DNA from: Sulfurovum sp.
Lineage (GTDB): Bacteria; Campylobacterota; Campylobacteria; Campylobacterales; Sulfurovaceae
Length of the DNA stretch: 64,000 nt
NCBI GenBank assembly: GCA_027063305.1
Contig: JAMORY010000008.1
Location: 1-64,000 of the forward strand
Direction of reading: 5' to 3'
Shown piece by piece: positions 33,287 through 42,720 of this stretch (within the stretch, counting starts at the first letter, position 1; each line of letters starts with the position of its first letter). Both the position numbers and the translations under genes were made by a program. Below the pieces are notes generated by a model. It made no database searches. It saw only the letters and a list, made by a program, of their open reading frames with translations, and was not told the DNA's origin.

Positions 33287-34768
33287 TTATTTTGAGATGA
33301 GTTTGATCTGGTTTTCAAGTGAGAGGAAATGTCCCCAATAGTGTCTTACCAACTCAGGTACTCTATCGATATCGTCATTGAACTGTATCTCATAGAGTGT
33401 ATCTGCAAGTGGTGTGATACGAAGGTTGCTCGATGTCCCCTTGAGTAGGTGTCCTATCTTCTGTACGGTCTCAAGGTCACCTTTACGGTATGCATCGATC
33501 ATCTTTTCGGTCTCTTCATGTGCCTGAACGATAAAGTCGTTGACGAACTCTTCGATAAGTTCTACAGGAAGACTTAGGTCTTTTGCCGCCTCTTCAAGTT
33601 GGAAGTCGAAGTGGATCGGTTTTACATCACTAAGGTCAATGGTCGGTTTAAGTCCGCTCTCTTCCTCTTTGGTCTCTTCCTCCGTATTCTCTGAAGGTTC
33701 GATCGTGAGCACTTCCGTAACAGGTTCTTCGAGTGTTACGGTCTCTTCTTCCTGTGGTACTTTTCCGTCATCGAATTGAGAGGTCGTCAATCTTCCAAGT
33801 GCGGAGAAGAATGCTTCGATCGCACTCTCTTTTTCACTCTCTTGTGCATCTTGGATACGGTTGAGCAACTCTCCGACATATGGAAGGTGAAGTACGTTGG
33901 AGAGATGAAGTAGGGTATTGAGTGCTTCGGTCTTCTCACTTTCATTATTGCTTTGTAGTGCCTCTTCGAACGTGAGTGCAGTATCAATATACTCATTGAG
34001 GAAGAGGTTATAGTCATCAATGGAAATACCGATCTTCTTACTGATGGTCTCAATATCGATATAGATCGGTCTACTCTCTTCTTCTGTCTCTCTCTGAGCC
34101 TCTGCTGACGGTGTAGAGATATCCCCCGTCTCTTCCGGGGCTATCTCTGCGATCGCATTGTCGGCATCGGAAGGAAGGATAAGTTCGAAAAGATCATCAT
34201 CTTGGGATCCCTCTTCTTCTTGAATCGTTAACGTTTCCGGTGTTGTTTCTGTGTCGGAAGGGGTCTCTGATACGTCAAAAAGCTCCATAACAGCATCCGA
34301 TGCAGTCTCTTGAGGAGATTCTTGGATAGGAGTGCTCTCTTGTGTTGTCTCTTCAGGTGCATCGAAAAGGTCGATAGTATCAAGAGAGATCATCTCTTCT
34401 TCGGCAGGCGCTTCTTCTTTGATCTCTTCTTCTGCATCCACTTCATCAAGCAGGTGTTTAAGTGCGCTCTCTTCATCTTCAAGATCGATCAACGGTGAGC
34501 TTTCAAGAGCGTTCTCCTCTCCTTCCTCTGCTTTTAGGCTGATAAGTGTGATCTCACCAAGAACACCTGAAAGCGGATGGGAAGAGGCTTGAAGTCCATA
34601 GATCTTTCCATCCACCGTGATATTGGCATGGGAGTCGATAAGGTCTACCGTGACCTCCTCTAAAATGATCTTTTTATAGAATGTTTCGCTATCGCTGATA
34701 TGAAGATGGTCCAATAGTGCATGGTCGACCGCTACGATCTGGTTCGTTTGATTAATAATGTAATACAT
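33287..34768 (-). CDS. Hpt-domain phosphotransfer protein with acidic linker
   Basis: 493 residues. An N-terminal beta-rich segment (MYYIINQTNQIVAVDHALLDHL, ITVDGKIYGLQASSHPL), possibly PAS-like, then a Glu/Thr/Ser-rich low-complexity linker (about 95-235), a first helical Hpt-like bundle with no HxxKG motif, another acidic linker, and a true Hpt domain with IGHLLKGTSSNLRI; the phospho-His is near residue 440. It would carry phosphate between the hybrid kinase and a response regulator. 15 bases before the kinase gene. Confidence 0.82.
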   Translation of the reverse strand: MYYIINQTNQIVAVDHALLDHLHISDSETFYKKIILEEVTVDLIDSHANITVDGKIYGLQASSHPLSGVLGEITLISLKAEEGEENALESSPLIDLEDEESALKHLLDEVDAEEEIKEEAPAEEEMISLDTIDLFDAPEETTQESTPIQESPQETASDAVMELFDVSETPSDTETTPETLTIQEEEGSQDDDLFELILPSDADNAIAEIAPEETGDISTPSAEAQRETEEESRPIYIDIETISKKIGISIDDYNLFLNEYIDTALTFEEALQSNNESEKTEALNTLLHLSNVLHLPYVGELLNRIQDAQESEKESAIEAFFSALGRLTTSQFDDGKVPQEEETVTLEEPVTEVLTIEPSENTEEETKEEESGLKPTIDLSDVKPIHFDFQLEEAAKDLSLPVELIEEFVNDFIVQAHEETEKMIDAYRKGDLETVQKIGHLLKGTSSNLRITPLADTLYEIQFNDDIDRVPELVRHYWGHFLSLENQIKLISK

Positions 34769-34788
34769 TTTGTTTTATTACTCCTTCC

Positions 34789-35205
34789 TTAGTGTTTCTC
34801 GTTCTCTATCATCTCTCTATACAGGGCAGTACTCTCTTTGACCTCGCTTTCGGATGCAGGTCTTCTTGCTGCGGTATATCCCATAATATTCCCGTCATTG
34901 TCAAATACGGGTGTGATATGAGAGTAGACCCAATAGTATTTTCCATCTTTTCTGAGATTCTTAACGATCCCTGTCCATGCTTTCCCTTCCTGAATAGTAT
35001 CCCATAAGTCTTTGAATGCGGCTTTTGGCATATCGGGGTGGCGAACGATATTGTGATTCTTTCCGGTTAGTTCCTGTTTCGTATATCCTGCGATCTCACA
35101 GAATTTTCGATTGGCGTAAGTGATAATACCTTTCAGGTCTGTAGAACTTACGATCAAGCCTTTCGAAAACCTATACTCTTCATCAATTGGATCGGGCCTT
35201 TTCAT
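34789..35205 (-). CDS. PAS domain protein (Aer-type)
   Basis: 138 residues that are essentially one PAS/PAC unit: FSKGLIVSSTDLKGIITYANRKFCEIAGYTKQELTGKNHNIVRHPDMP..., WTGIVKNLRKDGKYYWVYSHITPVFDNDGNIMGYTAARR. The HNIVRHPDMP signature is that of FAD-binding Aer-like redox sensors. No HAMP, methyl-accepting or kinase domain. First gene of the phosphorelay cluster, so it may feed redox information into it (inference). Confidence 0.88.
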   Translation of the reverse strand: MKRPDPIDEEYRFSKGLIVSSTDLKGIITYANRKFCEIAGYTKQELTGKNHNIVRHPDMPKAAFKDLWDTIQEGKAWTGIVKNLRKDGKYYWVYSHITPVFDNDGNIMGYTAARRPASESEVKESTALYREMIENEKH

Positions 35206-35226
35206 TCTTTTTCCTTGTTTTATAAA

Positions 35227-35243
35227 TTCTTATATTATAAGAA
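35227..35243. promoter_or_regulatory. Palindrome upstream of the phosphorelay operon
   Basis: TTCTTATA-T-TATAAGAA is a perfect 17-bp palindrome just before the PAS gene; the reverse strand within it contains TATAAT. It could be both -10 box and operator. Confidence 0.4.
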
Positions 35244-35331
35244 CTATCTCAATGATAAACTTTATAATAAGTTAACTAAAAATAGAATGAATTTTTTTGA
35301 TAATAGTGAGAAAAAGTGGAAAAAGGATGCT

Positions 35332-37119
35332 TTAAGAAGTCCCTTTGATGATTTGTGCTACTTTTCGGTTGGTCACCTTTGCGATCTCATCATAAGAGGC
35401 ATGGTAGATCGCTTCGAACGTACCGAAATAGTCGAGTAGTTTTTGGACGGTCGCTTTACCGATCCCTTTCTTATCGAGTAGTGAGAGTTGTGTGTCCTCT
35501 TTGCGTTTTCGGGCTTGGTGATAGGTGATGGCATAACGGTGTGCCTCATCCCGCTGGCGTTGTATCCAGTGAAGTCTAGGATCGTTGGGACGTAGCTCCA
35601 AGATCCCGTGTGACGTATAGAGAAGATCCTTTGCCGCACCTTTGGCACGGTGCGCTTTGGCATCCCGTTTTTCTTTCGCGATCGCAATGACATCAAGATT
35701 GACCCCGGCTTCCTGAAGCAGGGTATTGGCAAGATTGAGGTTTGCCTGTCCTCCATCGAGTATCCAGAGATCGGGAGGAGGGGTTTGTGTAAAGTCCGCG
35801 ATACGTCTTGAGAGCATCTCCCGCATCTGTCCCACTTCATCTCTTGCTTTAAGCGTATAGCGTCTATAATGAGACTTGTCCCATTTACCTTCATGCCATA
35901 TGACCATACCACCTACAGTAGCAGCTCCCATCATGTGGGAGTTGTCGAATGTCTCTACTCTGTAAGGGATACAGCTTAGGTCAAGAAGGTCGGCTACACG
36001 TGCTTCGATATCGCTCTCTTGTTTCCCTTTTCTTAATAGCTCTTCCGCATTTTGCAGTGCGAGTGCGGTCAGTTTTGCCTTGGTTCCTTTTTGTGGTGCA
36101 TTGATGGTGATCTTCTTGCCGAAACGTTGTGAGAGGGTCTGTGCTACCTGAGGCATATCTTCGAACGGGTGGGCTACGAGTATCTCTTGTGTTAAAGGAG
36201 GCATATCGGCATGGTAGAATGCCAAAAGAGCTTGCTTATAGGCTTCGGAAGTTTCATAGATATGGGTATGTCTGAAGTAGCTGTGGCTTGATGAGATGAT
36301 CTTCCCTTCTCTCATAAAGAGTTTGACCAATACGCCGCGTTCATCACCGTTTACGATCGCAAAAATGTCGATATCGAGCGTATTGGCAAGGTCGATATTG
36401 GAGTGGAGGGATATCTGGTCGATCGCTTCTATCATATCGCGGGTTGCTGCCGCTTCTTCAAAACGTTCCTGTTCGGCCAGTTGCATCATTCGTGCCTGTA
36501 GTTTCTCAATGAGCGGTTTTCGTTTGGTCAGTGCCTCTTTCGCTTCCTGTACGATCTTTCCGTAGTCTTGGGGAGTGACTTTCCCCTCACAAGGAGCCAG
36601 ACACTTTTTGATCTGATGGAAAAGACAGGCTTTTTGTCCTTGAAGACAGCTCTTTTTCTGTACCAGAGGGAAGAGTTCGTAAAGGGCATTGTAGAGTGCC
36701 TTACCACCGCTTGGGAAAGGGCCATAGTAGGTGATCCGCTTTCCTTTGACTACCTTTCGGGTGATCTCGAACCGTGGAAAAGGAGAGGACTCGTCTATAT
36801 AGATATACGGGTAGGTCTTATCGTCACGGAGAAGGATATTGTATTTGGGGTTGAGCTGTTTTATCAGGGAGTTCTCAAGTATCAGTGCATCCTCTTCGGA
36901 AGAGACGACGATATACTCAAGGTCGACCGCTTCCGAGAGCATCTTGAGGATACGTGGACTTTGAGAGGGGTTTGGATGTAGGCTTGGAGTAAAACGCCAG
37001 TAGCTCTTCACACGTTTCTTCAGGCTTTTCGCCTTACCAACATAGAGCAGTTTCCCTGAGGCATCAAAGTACTGGTAGACCCCGGGTGTATCGGGAAGGT
37101 TCTGTATCAACGATTGCAA
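35332..37119 (-). CDS. uvrC: Excinuclease ABC subunit C
   Basis: 595 residues: N-terminal GIY-YIG nuclease (LPDTPGVYQYFDASGKLLYVGKAKSLKKRV), UVR motif (LQARMMQLAEQERFEEAAATRDMIEAI), RNase H-like nuclease domain (ETFDNSHMMGAATVGGMVIW, LWILDGGQANLN) and C-terminal HhH (LLDKKGIGKATVQKLLDYFG). UvrC makes both incisions in nucleotide excision repair. Confidence 0.97.
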   Translation of the reverse strand: MQSLIQNLPDTPGVYQYFDASGKLLYVGKAKSLKKRVKSYWRFTPSLHPNPSQSPRILKMLSEAVDLEYIVVSSEEDALILENSLIKQLNPKYNILLRDDKTYPYIYIDESSPFPRFEITRKVVKGKRITYYGPFPSGGKALYNALYELFPLVQKKSCLQGQKACLFHQIKKCLAPCEGKVTPQDYGKIVQEAKEALTKRKPLIEKLQARMMQLAEQERFEEAAATRDMIEAIDQISLHSNIDLANTLDIDIFAIVNGDERGVLVKLFMREGKIISSSHSYFRHTHIYETSEAYKQALLAFYHADMPPLTQEILVAHPFEDMPQVAQTLSQRFGKKITINAPQKGTKAKLTALALQNAEELLRKGKQESDIEARVADLLDLSCIPYRVETFDNSHMMGAATVGGMVIWHEGKWDKSHYRRYTLKARDEVGQMREMLSRRIADFTQTPPPDLWILDGGQANLNLANTLLQEAGVNLDVIAIAKEKRDAKAHRAKGAAKDLLYTSHGILELRPNDPRLHWIQRQRDEAHRYAITYHQARKRKEDTQLSLLDKKGIGKATVQKLLDYFGTFEAIYHASYDEIAKVTNRKVAQIIKGTS

Positions 37120-37553
37120 TGGATCAGCTCCTTCGTCTTTTCAAATCTCTCTTTAAGCGCTTCATCTTCTATCTCCAAAGGGAATGTGCCGGTTGCACTC
37201 TCATGGTAGTATGGGATGGTCGAAGGGGTATCTTTCTTGGGAATGATCGTATGGTATTTGCTGGCGAACACCACGACTTTTTCAGCACGCATCATTTGGC
37301 AATCGCTATCGAGAGAGGAAAGCTGTGTTAATACGCTTTTTAATAAATCTCTATTATAATGAAGTTCCATCTTAAAGCCCGGGTGTGTCACCGCTACAAA
37401 AAGTGTGTCGTTCCGTACATAGACGAATGCGATCGCTTTTTGCCACTTCTTTCCAAGAAGAGAGAGATACTTTTGGTAACACTTTTGCCGCTTAAGAACT
37501 TTAAATTGAGGCTGGTTGGTCAAATGCGTAAGAATCGTAGATACATTTTTCAT
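37107..37553 (-). CDS. DciA/DUF721-like protein
   Basis: 148 residues from the ATG at 37553: MKNVSTILTHLTNQPQFKVLKRQKCYQKYL, then WQKAIAFVYVRNDTLFVAVTHPGFKMELHYNRDLLKSVLTQL, which has the KH-like shape of DUF721 (DciA, loader of the replicative helicase). A longer in-frame reading to 37715 overlaps the lipoprotein gene on the other strand and shows no homology, so I reject it. The C-terminus overlaps the uvrC start by 13 bases, suggesting cotranscription. Confidence 0.72.
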   Translation of the reverse strand: MKNVSTILTHLTNQPQFKVLKRQKCYQKYLSLLGKKWQKAIAFVYVRNDTLFVAVTHPGFKMELHYNRDLLKSVLTQLSSLDSDCQMMRAEKVVVFASKYHTIIPKKDTPSTIPYYHESATGTFPLEIEDEALKERFEKTKELIHCNR

Positions 37554-37670
37554 AAAATGATTATAGCATCTCTTTGCTGTATGGTGTTGGCAGGGTGCGG
37601 ACATAAGACCGATCCCGTCTATGTGCCCGATAGTGATACGGGAAAAGAGATCACGCATATGAACCGCTAA
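37524..37670 (+). CDS. Small LptM-like lipoprotein
   Basis: 48 residues: MRKNRRYIFHKMIIASLCCM, lipobox VLAGC, then GHKTDPVYVPDSDTGKEITHMNR. The CG.K.P.Y.P pattern after the lipobox is that of LptM (YifL), a lipoprotein that assists LptD maturation. Its start overlaps the 5' end of the opposite-strand DciA-like gene by 30 bases. nadB follows 19 bases downstream. Confidence 0.68.
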   Translation: MRKNRRYIFHKMIIASLCCMVLAGCGHKTDPVYVPDSDTGKEITHMNR

Positions 37671-37689
37671 GCGGAAGAAGGAAGTTGGT

Positions 37690-39141
37690 TTGAATAAATA
37701 TGATGTACTGATCATCGGTGCGGGGATCGCCGGTCTTTATGCCGCGATGCAACTACCGGCAAGTAAAAAGGTTCTGGTCGTCTGTAAGGATATTCCGTGG
37801 GAGTGTAACACTTTCTATGCTCAAGGTGGAATGGCCACTGCACTGAACGAAGCGGATGTTCCTTTGCATATAGAAGATACAATAGCTGCGGGAGCGTATC
37901 ATAACGATCCTAAGGCGGTCGAGATACTCTCCCGTACTTCGCTCCGCACCACGCAGGAGTTGATCGATGCGGGTATGCCGTTCGATAGGGATGCGCAAGG
38001 GCATATACTCTACACCAAGGAAGCGGCACACTCTGCAAGCCGTATCGTGCATGCCGGTGGGGATGCGACAGGACGTTATATGCACTACTTCATGATGGTG
38101 CAGAACAAGCATCAGCTTCAACGGAACACATTGGTCTATGATCTGCTGATAGAGAACGGACGCTGTTACGGTGTGAAGGCGATGGTGAACTACGAACCTA
38201 CCACGATCTATGCGGATGATGTCATCATCGCATCGGGAGGGGTCGGTTCTCTTTATGCCTATAACACCAATTCTCGTACGGTCTCTGCGGATATTCACGG
38301 TATTTGCGTCGAGAAGGGGATCGCACTAGCAGATATGGAGTTCATGCAGTTCCACCCGACGGTCTTTGTCGATACACCGTATGCCCGGAAACTGCTTTTG
38401 ACCGAAGCACTTAGAGGAGAAGGGGCACATGTGGTTGGTGAGAAGGGGAACCGTTTTCTTTTTGAGTATGACGAACGCGGAGAACTTGCCAGTCGGGATA
38501 TCGTTGCACGGGGGATATTCGACTACAGACGAAGAACCGGAGAGAATGCCTATTTGGACTTCTCGATGTTCGAAGAGAAGTGGTTCCATGAGCGATTTCC
38601 GAATATTACGCGTACTTTTGAAGCTTTGGGTTATCGTTTTCCGCAGGATCGGATATCGATTTCACCGGCATTCCATTATGCCAACGGGGGTATCAAGTGT
38701 GATACCGACGGTGCTATTCCGGGGATGGAGGGCTTGTATGTCATCGGTGAAGCGGCACGTACGGGTGTGCATGGTGCCAACCGTCTTGCTTCCAATTCAC
38801 TTCTGGAGGGGGTCGTCTTTGCCCAACGTGCTGTAGAGCACCTGCTTGGCAAAGGGCATCAGCAGGTAAAAACACCTCTCTTTGAGAAGGATTATGGTAA
38901 CATTCTGCACAAAGAGAACGACAAGCGCTATAAACAGAAACTGCGTCAAGTGATGTGGGATGATATTGGTATTATCCGTACGACCAAAGGCTTGCATGAG
39001 GCGAAGAATCTGATCTTCGATATGAAGAATAGAGAGATAGGGCGTTTGCTTCAGCTACGGCTCAATACCGCTTCGGCGATCGTTGAAGCAGCGTTGGCGC
39101 GTACGGAATCGTTAGGCTCGCACTATATTGAGTCTGACTGA
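37690..39141 (+). CDS. nadB: L-aspartate oxidase
   Basis: NadB oxidises L-aspartate to iminoaspartate in NAD synthesis. 483 residues, TTG start with GGAAG upstream; FAD-binding DVLIIGAGIAGLYAAMQL, CNTFYAQGGMATAL, HSASRIVHAGGDATGRYM, ASGGVGSLYAYNTNSRTVSADIHG, MEFMQFHPT, GEGAHVVGEKGNRF, VIGEAARTGVHGANRLASNSLLEGVVFAQR. A family member of the fumarate reductase flavoprotein type; these motifs favour NadB. Confidence 0.93.
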   Translation: MNKYDVLIIGAGIAGLYAAMQLPASKKVLVVCKDIPWECNTFYAQGGMATALNEADVPLHIEDTIAAGAYHNDPKAVEILSRTSLRTTQELIDAGMPFDRDAQGHILYTKEAAHSASRIVHAGGDATGRYMHYFMMVQNKHQLQRNTLVYDLLIENGRCYGVKAMVNYEPTTIYADDVIIASGGVGSLYAYNTNSRTVSADIHGICVEKGIALADMEFMQFHPTVFVDTPYARKLLLTEALRGEGAHVVGEKGNRFLFEYDERGELASRDIVARGIFDYRRRTGENAYLDFSMFEEKWFHERFPNITRTFEALGYRFPQDRISISPAFHYANGGIKCDTDGAIPGMEGLYVIGEAARTGVHGANRLASNSLLEGVVFAQRAVEHLLGKGHQQVKTPLFEKDYGNILHKENDKRYKQKLRQVMWDDIGIIRTTKGLHEAKNLIFDMKNREIGRLLQLRLNTASAIVEAALARTESLGSHYIESD

Positions 39142-39187
39142 TACAATGTATCGTTATGTTCGAGAACATTTTAATTTAGGAGGATCA

Positions 39188-40519
39188 ATGCACGATCAAT
39201 TACATTTGACGACGACATGGGTGGGGATACTCTCCCTGATTATCTTTTTGGTAGGATACTACTTTATCGCAACGGAAGATAAATATCATATCAATAAGGC
39301 AAAACCTGCACTCTTGGCAGGTACGAGTATCTTTATGCTCATCGGGCTCTACTTCTCCCTGAACGGATTGGACGGACACCATCTTGAGATGGAGATAGAG
39401 AAGCTTATTGTCGAGATCGCCGGGATCTTCTTCTTCTTGCTGGTCGCGATGACCTATATCGAAGCGATGATCGACAGAGGAGTCTTCTCTGCATTGCGCT
39501 ACCGCCTTGTATCGCACGGTTACAGCTATAAGAAGCTCTTCTGGGTAACCGGTCTTTTGGCATTCTTCATCTCTCCTGTTGCCGATAACCTGACAACGGC
39601 GTTGATCCTTTCGACGGTATTGCTTACGATCGATAAAGAGAACAAAAGCTTCCTGGTTCCGGGTGCGATCAACATTGTTGTTGCTGCCAATGCCGGTGGT
39701 GCATGGTCACCGTTCGGTGACATTACGACACTGATGGTATGGGTTGACGGGAAAGGGTCGTTCACTGAATTCCTCTTCTTGTTCCCGGCTGCGTTCATCG
39801 GATGGTTCGTAACGGCACTCTTGCTAAGCCGTTTTGTTCCCGATGGTGAGCCTCCGTTCAATGCGGATGAGAAGAAAGAGGATATCCGTGAGGGTGGTAA
39901 GGTGATCATCGGATTGTTCGCATTTACCATCGCTATGGCGGTACTCTCTCACCAAGTGCTTCATTTGCCTGCGATGTGGGGAATGATGTTCGGTCTGGCG
40001 ATCTTGAAGATCTATGTCTACTACATTAATCAGAACTCAGGACCGACACAGCTGAACGCATTCTCTTGGATCGCGAAGATAGAGAACGATACACTGCTCT
40101 TCTTCTTCGGTATCCTTGCAGCCGTAGGCGGATTGCACTTCCTCGGTTTCTTGGAGTACTTTACTGCACTCTACAGCCAGTTCGGTGCAACGGTCGTGAA
40201 TATCGGTGTCGGGTTCCTCTCTGCTGTGGTCGATAACGTACCGGTCATGTCCGCTGTACTCAAAGCCAACCCTGATATGGGAGCTGACGCTCAGTCTCAG
40301 TGGATGCTTGTGACCATGACCGCGGGAGTGGGTGGAAGCCTTATCTCTTTCGGATCGGCTGCGGGTGTAGGTGTGATGGGTAAGATGCACGGTATCTATA
40401 CTTTCTCTTCTCACATGAAGTACGCATGGACGATCTTGATCGGATATATCGTTTCGATCGCCATCTGGTATGTGCAGTTCGAGATCTTGCATATTGGGGC
40501 GCATCATCTTGTAAAATAG
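39188..40519 (+). CDS. nhaD: NhaD-type sodium/proton antiporter
   Basis: 443 residues from the ATG at 39188, which has TTAGGAGG 5 bases upstream; the longer frame start at 39128 overlaps nadB without an RBS. About 12 membrane helices, with FISPVADNLTTALILSTVLL, INIVVAANAGGAWSPFGDITTLMVW and the late SAVVDNVPVMSAVLKANPDM, which match the NhaD/ArsB-like ion transporter fold. Exchanges Na+ (or Li+) for protons at the inner membrane; fits a marine lifestyle. Confidence 0.9.
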   Translation: MHDQLHLTTTWVGILSLIIFLVGYYFIATEDKYHINKAKPALLAGTSIFMLIGLYFSLNGLDGHHLEMEIEKLIVEIAGIFFFLLVAMTYIEAMIDRGVFSALRYRLVSHGYSYKKLFWVTGLLAFFISPVADNLTTALILSTVLLTIDKENKSFLVPGAINIVVAANAGGAWSPFGDITTLMVWVDGKGSFTEFLFLFPAAFIGWFVTALLLSRFVPDGEPPFNADEKKEDIREGGKVIIGLFAFTIAMAVLSHQVLHLPAMWGMMFGLAILKIYVYYINQNSGPTQLNAFSWIAKIENDTLLFFFGILAAVGGLHFLGFLEYFTALYSQFGATVVNIGVGFLSAVVDNVPVMSAVLKANPDMGADAQSQWMLVTMTAGVGGSLISFGSAAGVGVMGKMHGIYTFSSHMKYAWTILIGYIVSIAIWYVQFEILHIGAHHLVK

Positions 40520-40522
40520 ATG

Positions 40523-40552
40523 AAAAGAGGGTGCCTTAGCATCCTCTTTTTT
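40523..40552 (+). terminator. Intrinsic terminator after nhaD
   Basis: AAAAGAGGGTGC-ctta-GCATCCTCTTTTTT: a GC-containing stem of about 10 bp followed by a T run. Confidence 0.85.
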
Positions 40553-40609
40553 GCGTATTAAAGAGTTTTCACAGGAAGATTCTTTCATACACAAAAAAGG
40601 AAAGTATTG

Positions 40610-42151
40610 ATGAAACACGTACCTATTCTCGTACTCGATTTCGGTTCGCAGTACACACAGTTGATCGCACGTAAGCTAAGAGAGTCCGGTGTCTACACTG
40701 AAGTGGTCCCTTACCGTGAGAAGATCGAAGATATTAAAGCAAGGTCTCCTAAAGGGATCATTCTCTCCGGAGGACCTGCATCGGTCTATGCAGAGGATGC
40801 TTACCATCCGCATGAGGAGATCTGGGATCTTGGTCTTCCGATCCTTGGTATCTGTTATGGTATGCAGTTGATCACACAGCACTTTGGCGGCGAAGTGATT
40901 CCGGCAGACCATCATGAGTATGGGAAAGCGAAGCTACATATTGAAAACGAGAACTCTCCGATCTTCAAAGGGGTCAAGCAGGACTCTACCGTTTGGATGA
41001 GCCATGGTGACCGTGCGGAAAGACTACCTGAAGGTTTTGAAGTGGTAGGTACGAGTGAGAACTCTCCGTATGCCGCTATTGCCGATGAGAACCGTAATAT
41101 CTACGCATTCCAGTTCCACCCTGAAGTACATCACTCTGAAGAGGGTGTGGTAATGCTTAAGAACTTCGCAAAGCACATCTGCGGTTGTGAAAGTACATGG
41201 AACATGGGAAGTTTCGCAAAAGAGAAGATCGCTGAGATCAGAAAGCAGGTAGGTGACAAGAAGGTACTTTGTGGCGTTTCTGGTGGGGTTGACTCTTCAG
41301 TAGTCGCTGCAATGCTCAATGAAGCGCTTCCAAAAGAGCAGTTGGTATGTGTCTTTGTCGATCAAGGACTTCTTCGTAAAGATGAGGCACAGCAGGTACA
41401 GGACATGTTCAAACTTCTTGATATCCCTCTCATTACCATTGATGCCAAAGAGGAGTTCATGAAAGCACTTAAGGGTGTGACCGATCCTGAACGTAAGCGT
41501 AAGATCATCGGAGAGAAGTTCATCGAGGTCTTTGATAAAGAGGCAAGTAAGCATACCGATGTAAGCTTCTTGGCACAGGGTACGCTCTATACCGATGTGA
41601 TCGAGTCGGTATCGGTCAAAGGACCATCAAAGACCATCAAATCTCACCATAACGTTGGGGGACTTCCTGACTGGATGACATTCGAGTTGGTTGAGCCGCT
41701 TCGTGAGATCTTTAAAGATGAGGTACGTAAGCTCGGGCTTGAGCTTGGATTGCCTAAACATATGATCGGACGTCACCCGTTCCCAGGACCTGGACTTGCG
41801 ATACGTGTGATGGGAGAGGTGAACGAAGAGGCGCTTAGACTCCTTCGTGAATCGGATGCGATCATGCAAGAGGAGCTTAGAGCAACAGGATATTACGATA
41901 AAGTATGGCAGGCATTTACCGTACTGCTTAATGTACAGTCGGTTGGTGTGATGGGTGATAACAGAACATACGACAATACCGTATGTGTCCGTATGGTAGA
42001 GTCTGTAGATGGAATGACGGCAACATTTGCACATGTACCGCATGATGTACTTGAAGGGATCAGCCGACGTATCATCAATGAGATCGACGGTATCAACAGA
42101 GTGGTTTACGATATTTCCTCCAAACCGCCTGCAACGATCGAGTGGGAGTGA
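40610..42151 (+). CDS. guaA: GMP synthase (glutamine-hydrolysing)
   Basis: Converts XMP to GMP with glutamine. 513 residues: class I amidotransferase domain with nucleophile Cys in LGICYGMQL and His/Glu in [15 protein letters not shown]-loop ATP pyrophosphatase domain SGGVDSS near residue 225; C-terminal dimerisation domain with [19 protein letters not shown] and EWE end. ATG at 40610, AGGAAAG upstream. Confidence 0.98.
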   Translation: MKHVPILVLDFGSQYTQLIARKLRESGVYTEVVPYREKIEDIKARSPKGIILSGGPASVYAEDAYHPHEEIWDLGLPILGICYGMQLITQHFGGEVIPADHHEYGKAKLHIENENSPIFKGVKQDSTVWMSHGDRAERLPEGFEVVGTSENSPYAAIADENRNIYAFQFHPEVHHSEEGVVMLKNFAKHICGCESTWNMGSFAKEKIAEIRKQVGDKKVLCGVSGGVDSSVVAAMLNEALPKEQLVCVFVDQGLLRKDEAQQVQDMFKLLDIPLITIDAKEEFMKALKGVTDPERKRKIIGEKFIEVFDKEASKHTDVSFLAQGTLYTDVIESVSVKGPSKTIKSHHNVGGLPDWMTFELVEPLREIFKDEVRKLGLELGLPKHMIGRHPFPGPGLAIRVMGEVNEEALRLLRESDAIMQEELRATGYYDKVWQAFTVLLNVQSVGVMGDNRTYDNTVCVRMVESVDGMTATFAHVPHDVLEGISRRIINEIDGINRVVYDISSKPPATIEWE

Positions 42152-42176
42152 TCCTGCCTCGATACTCTCTTTTGTG

Positions 42177-42194
42177 TATGGCAGATCTGCCATA
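42177..42194. promoter_or_regulatory. Perfect 18-bp palindrome after guaA
   Basis: TATGGCAGA-TCTGCCATA lies between guaA and a small lipoprotein gene. It has no T run, so an operator or mRNA hairpin is as likely as a terminator. Confidence 0.4.
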
Positions 42195-42276
42195 TGTACA
42201 CCTCCTCTCACTTACCTAAATATTTTTTTCTGCTATAATCTTCCTGATATACATATGTATCTAAGGAGAACCCATC

Positions 42277-42606
42277 ATGAAACGTCAAAAGATAATGATA
42301 ATGAGCCTGATAAGTATGTTTGCAATGTCAGGATGTAGTGTGCCGGAGATCACTTCACCGGTCTATAGGGTAGATGACTGTGCTGCGCTTCAGCGTGAAA
42401 TGCGTAAGACCGATCGCTTTATTGCTGAGATCACTCCGATGGATGCTGCATTGGTCGAGGAGAAAATGGATGCACTTCCTGTTCCGTCCATTACTACAAG
42501 TGCAAACAAAATACGTGCTCTTAAAGATGCACAGAAGCATAAAATTGCACTCCAAGAGGAGTGGCAAAGCTCAGGATGTGCTGTAAAAATGGCTGAAAAC
42601 AAGTAA
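42277..42606 (+). CDS. Small lipoprotein of unknown function
   Basis: 109 residues with lipoprotein signal MKRQKIMIMSLISMFAMSGC, then a mature part carrying two Cys (DDCAALQREM and SSGCAVK) and predicted helices. AAGGAG 7 bases before the ATG. No family recognised. Confidence 0.78.
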   Translation: MKRQKIMIMSLISMFAMSGCSVPEITSPVYRVDDCAALQREMRKTDRFIAEITPMDAALVEEKMDALPVPSITTSANKIRALKDAQKHKIALQEEWQSSGCAVKMAENK

Positions 42607-42720
42607 GCTCCCCCTTAAGTTTAGTCAAAACGACTAAACTTTCTTTCAAAAAAACTTGAAATTAATCTAAAAATATACTATAATCCCATAAAATTTATGA
42701 AGATATAGAGGAGAAACTAC

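Noticed and set aside
30374-34592. Plus-strand ORFs over the phosphorelay genes
   Set aside because: Ser/Leu-rich shadow frames complementary to Glu/Asp/Lys-rich coding sequence.
37554-37715. N-terminal extension of the DciA-like protein
   Set aside because: It is antisense to a convincing lipoprotein gene, shows no homology, and the ATG at 37553 fits the family start.
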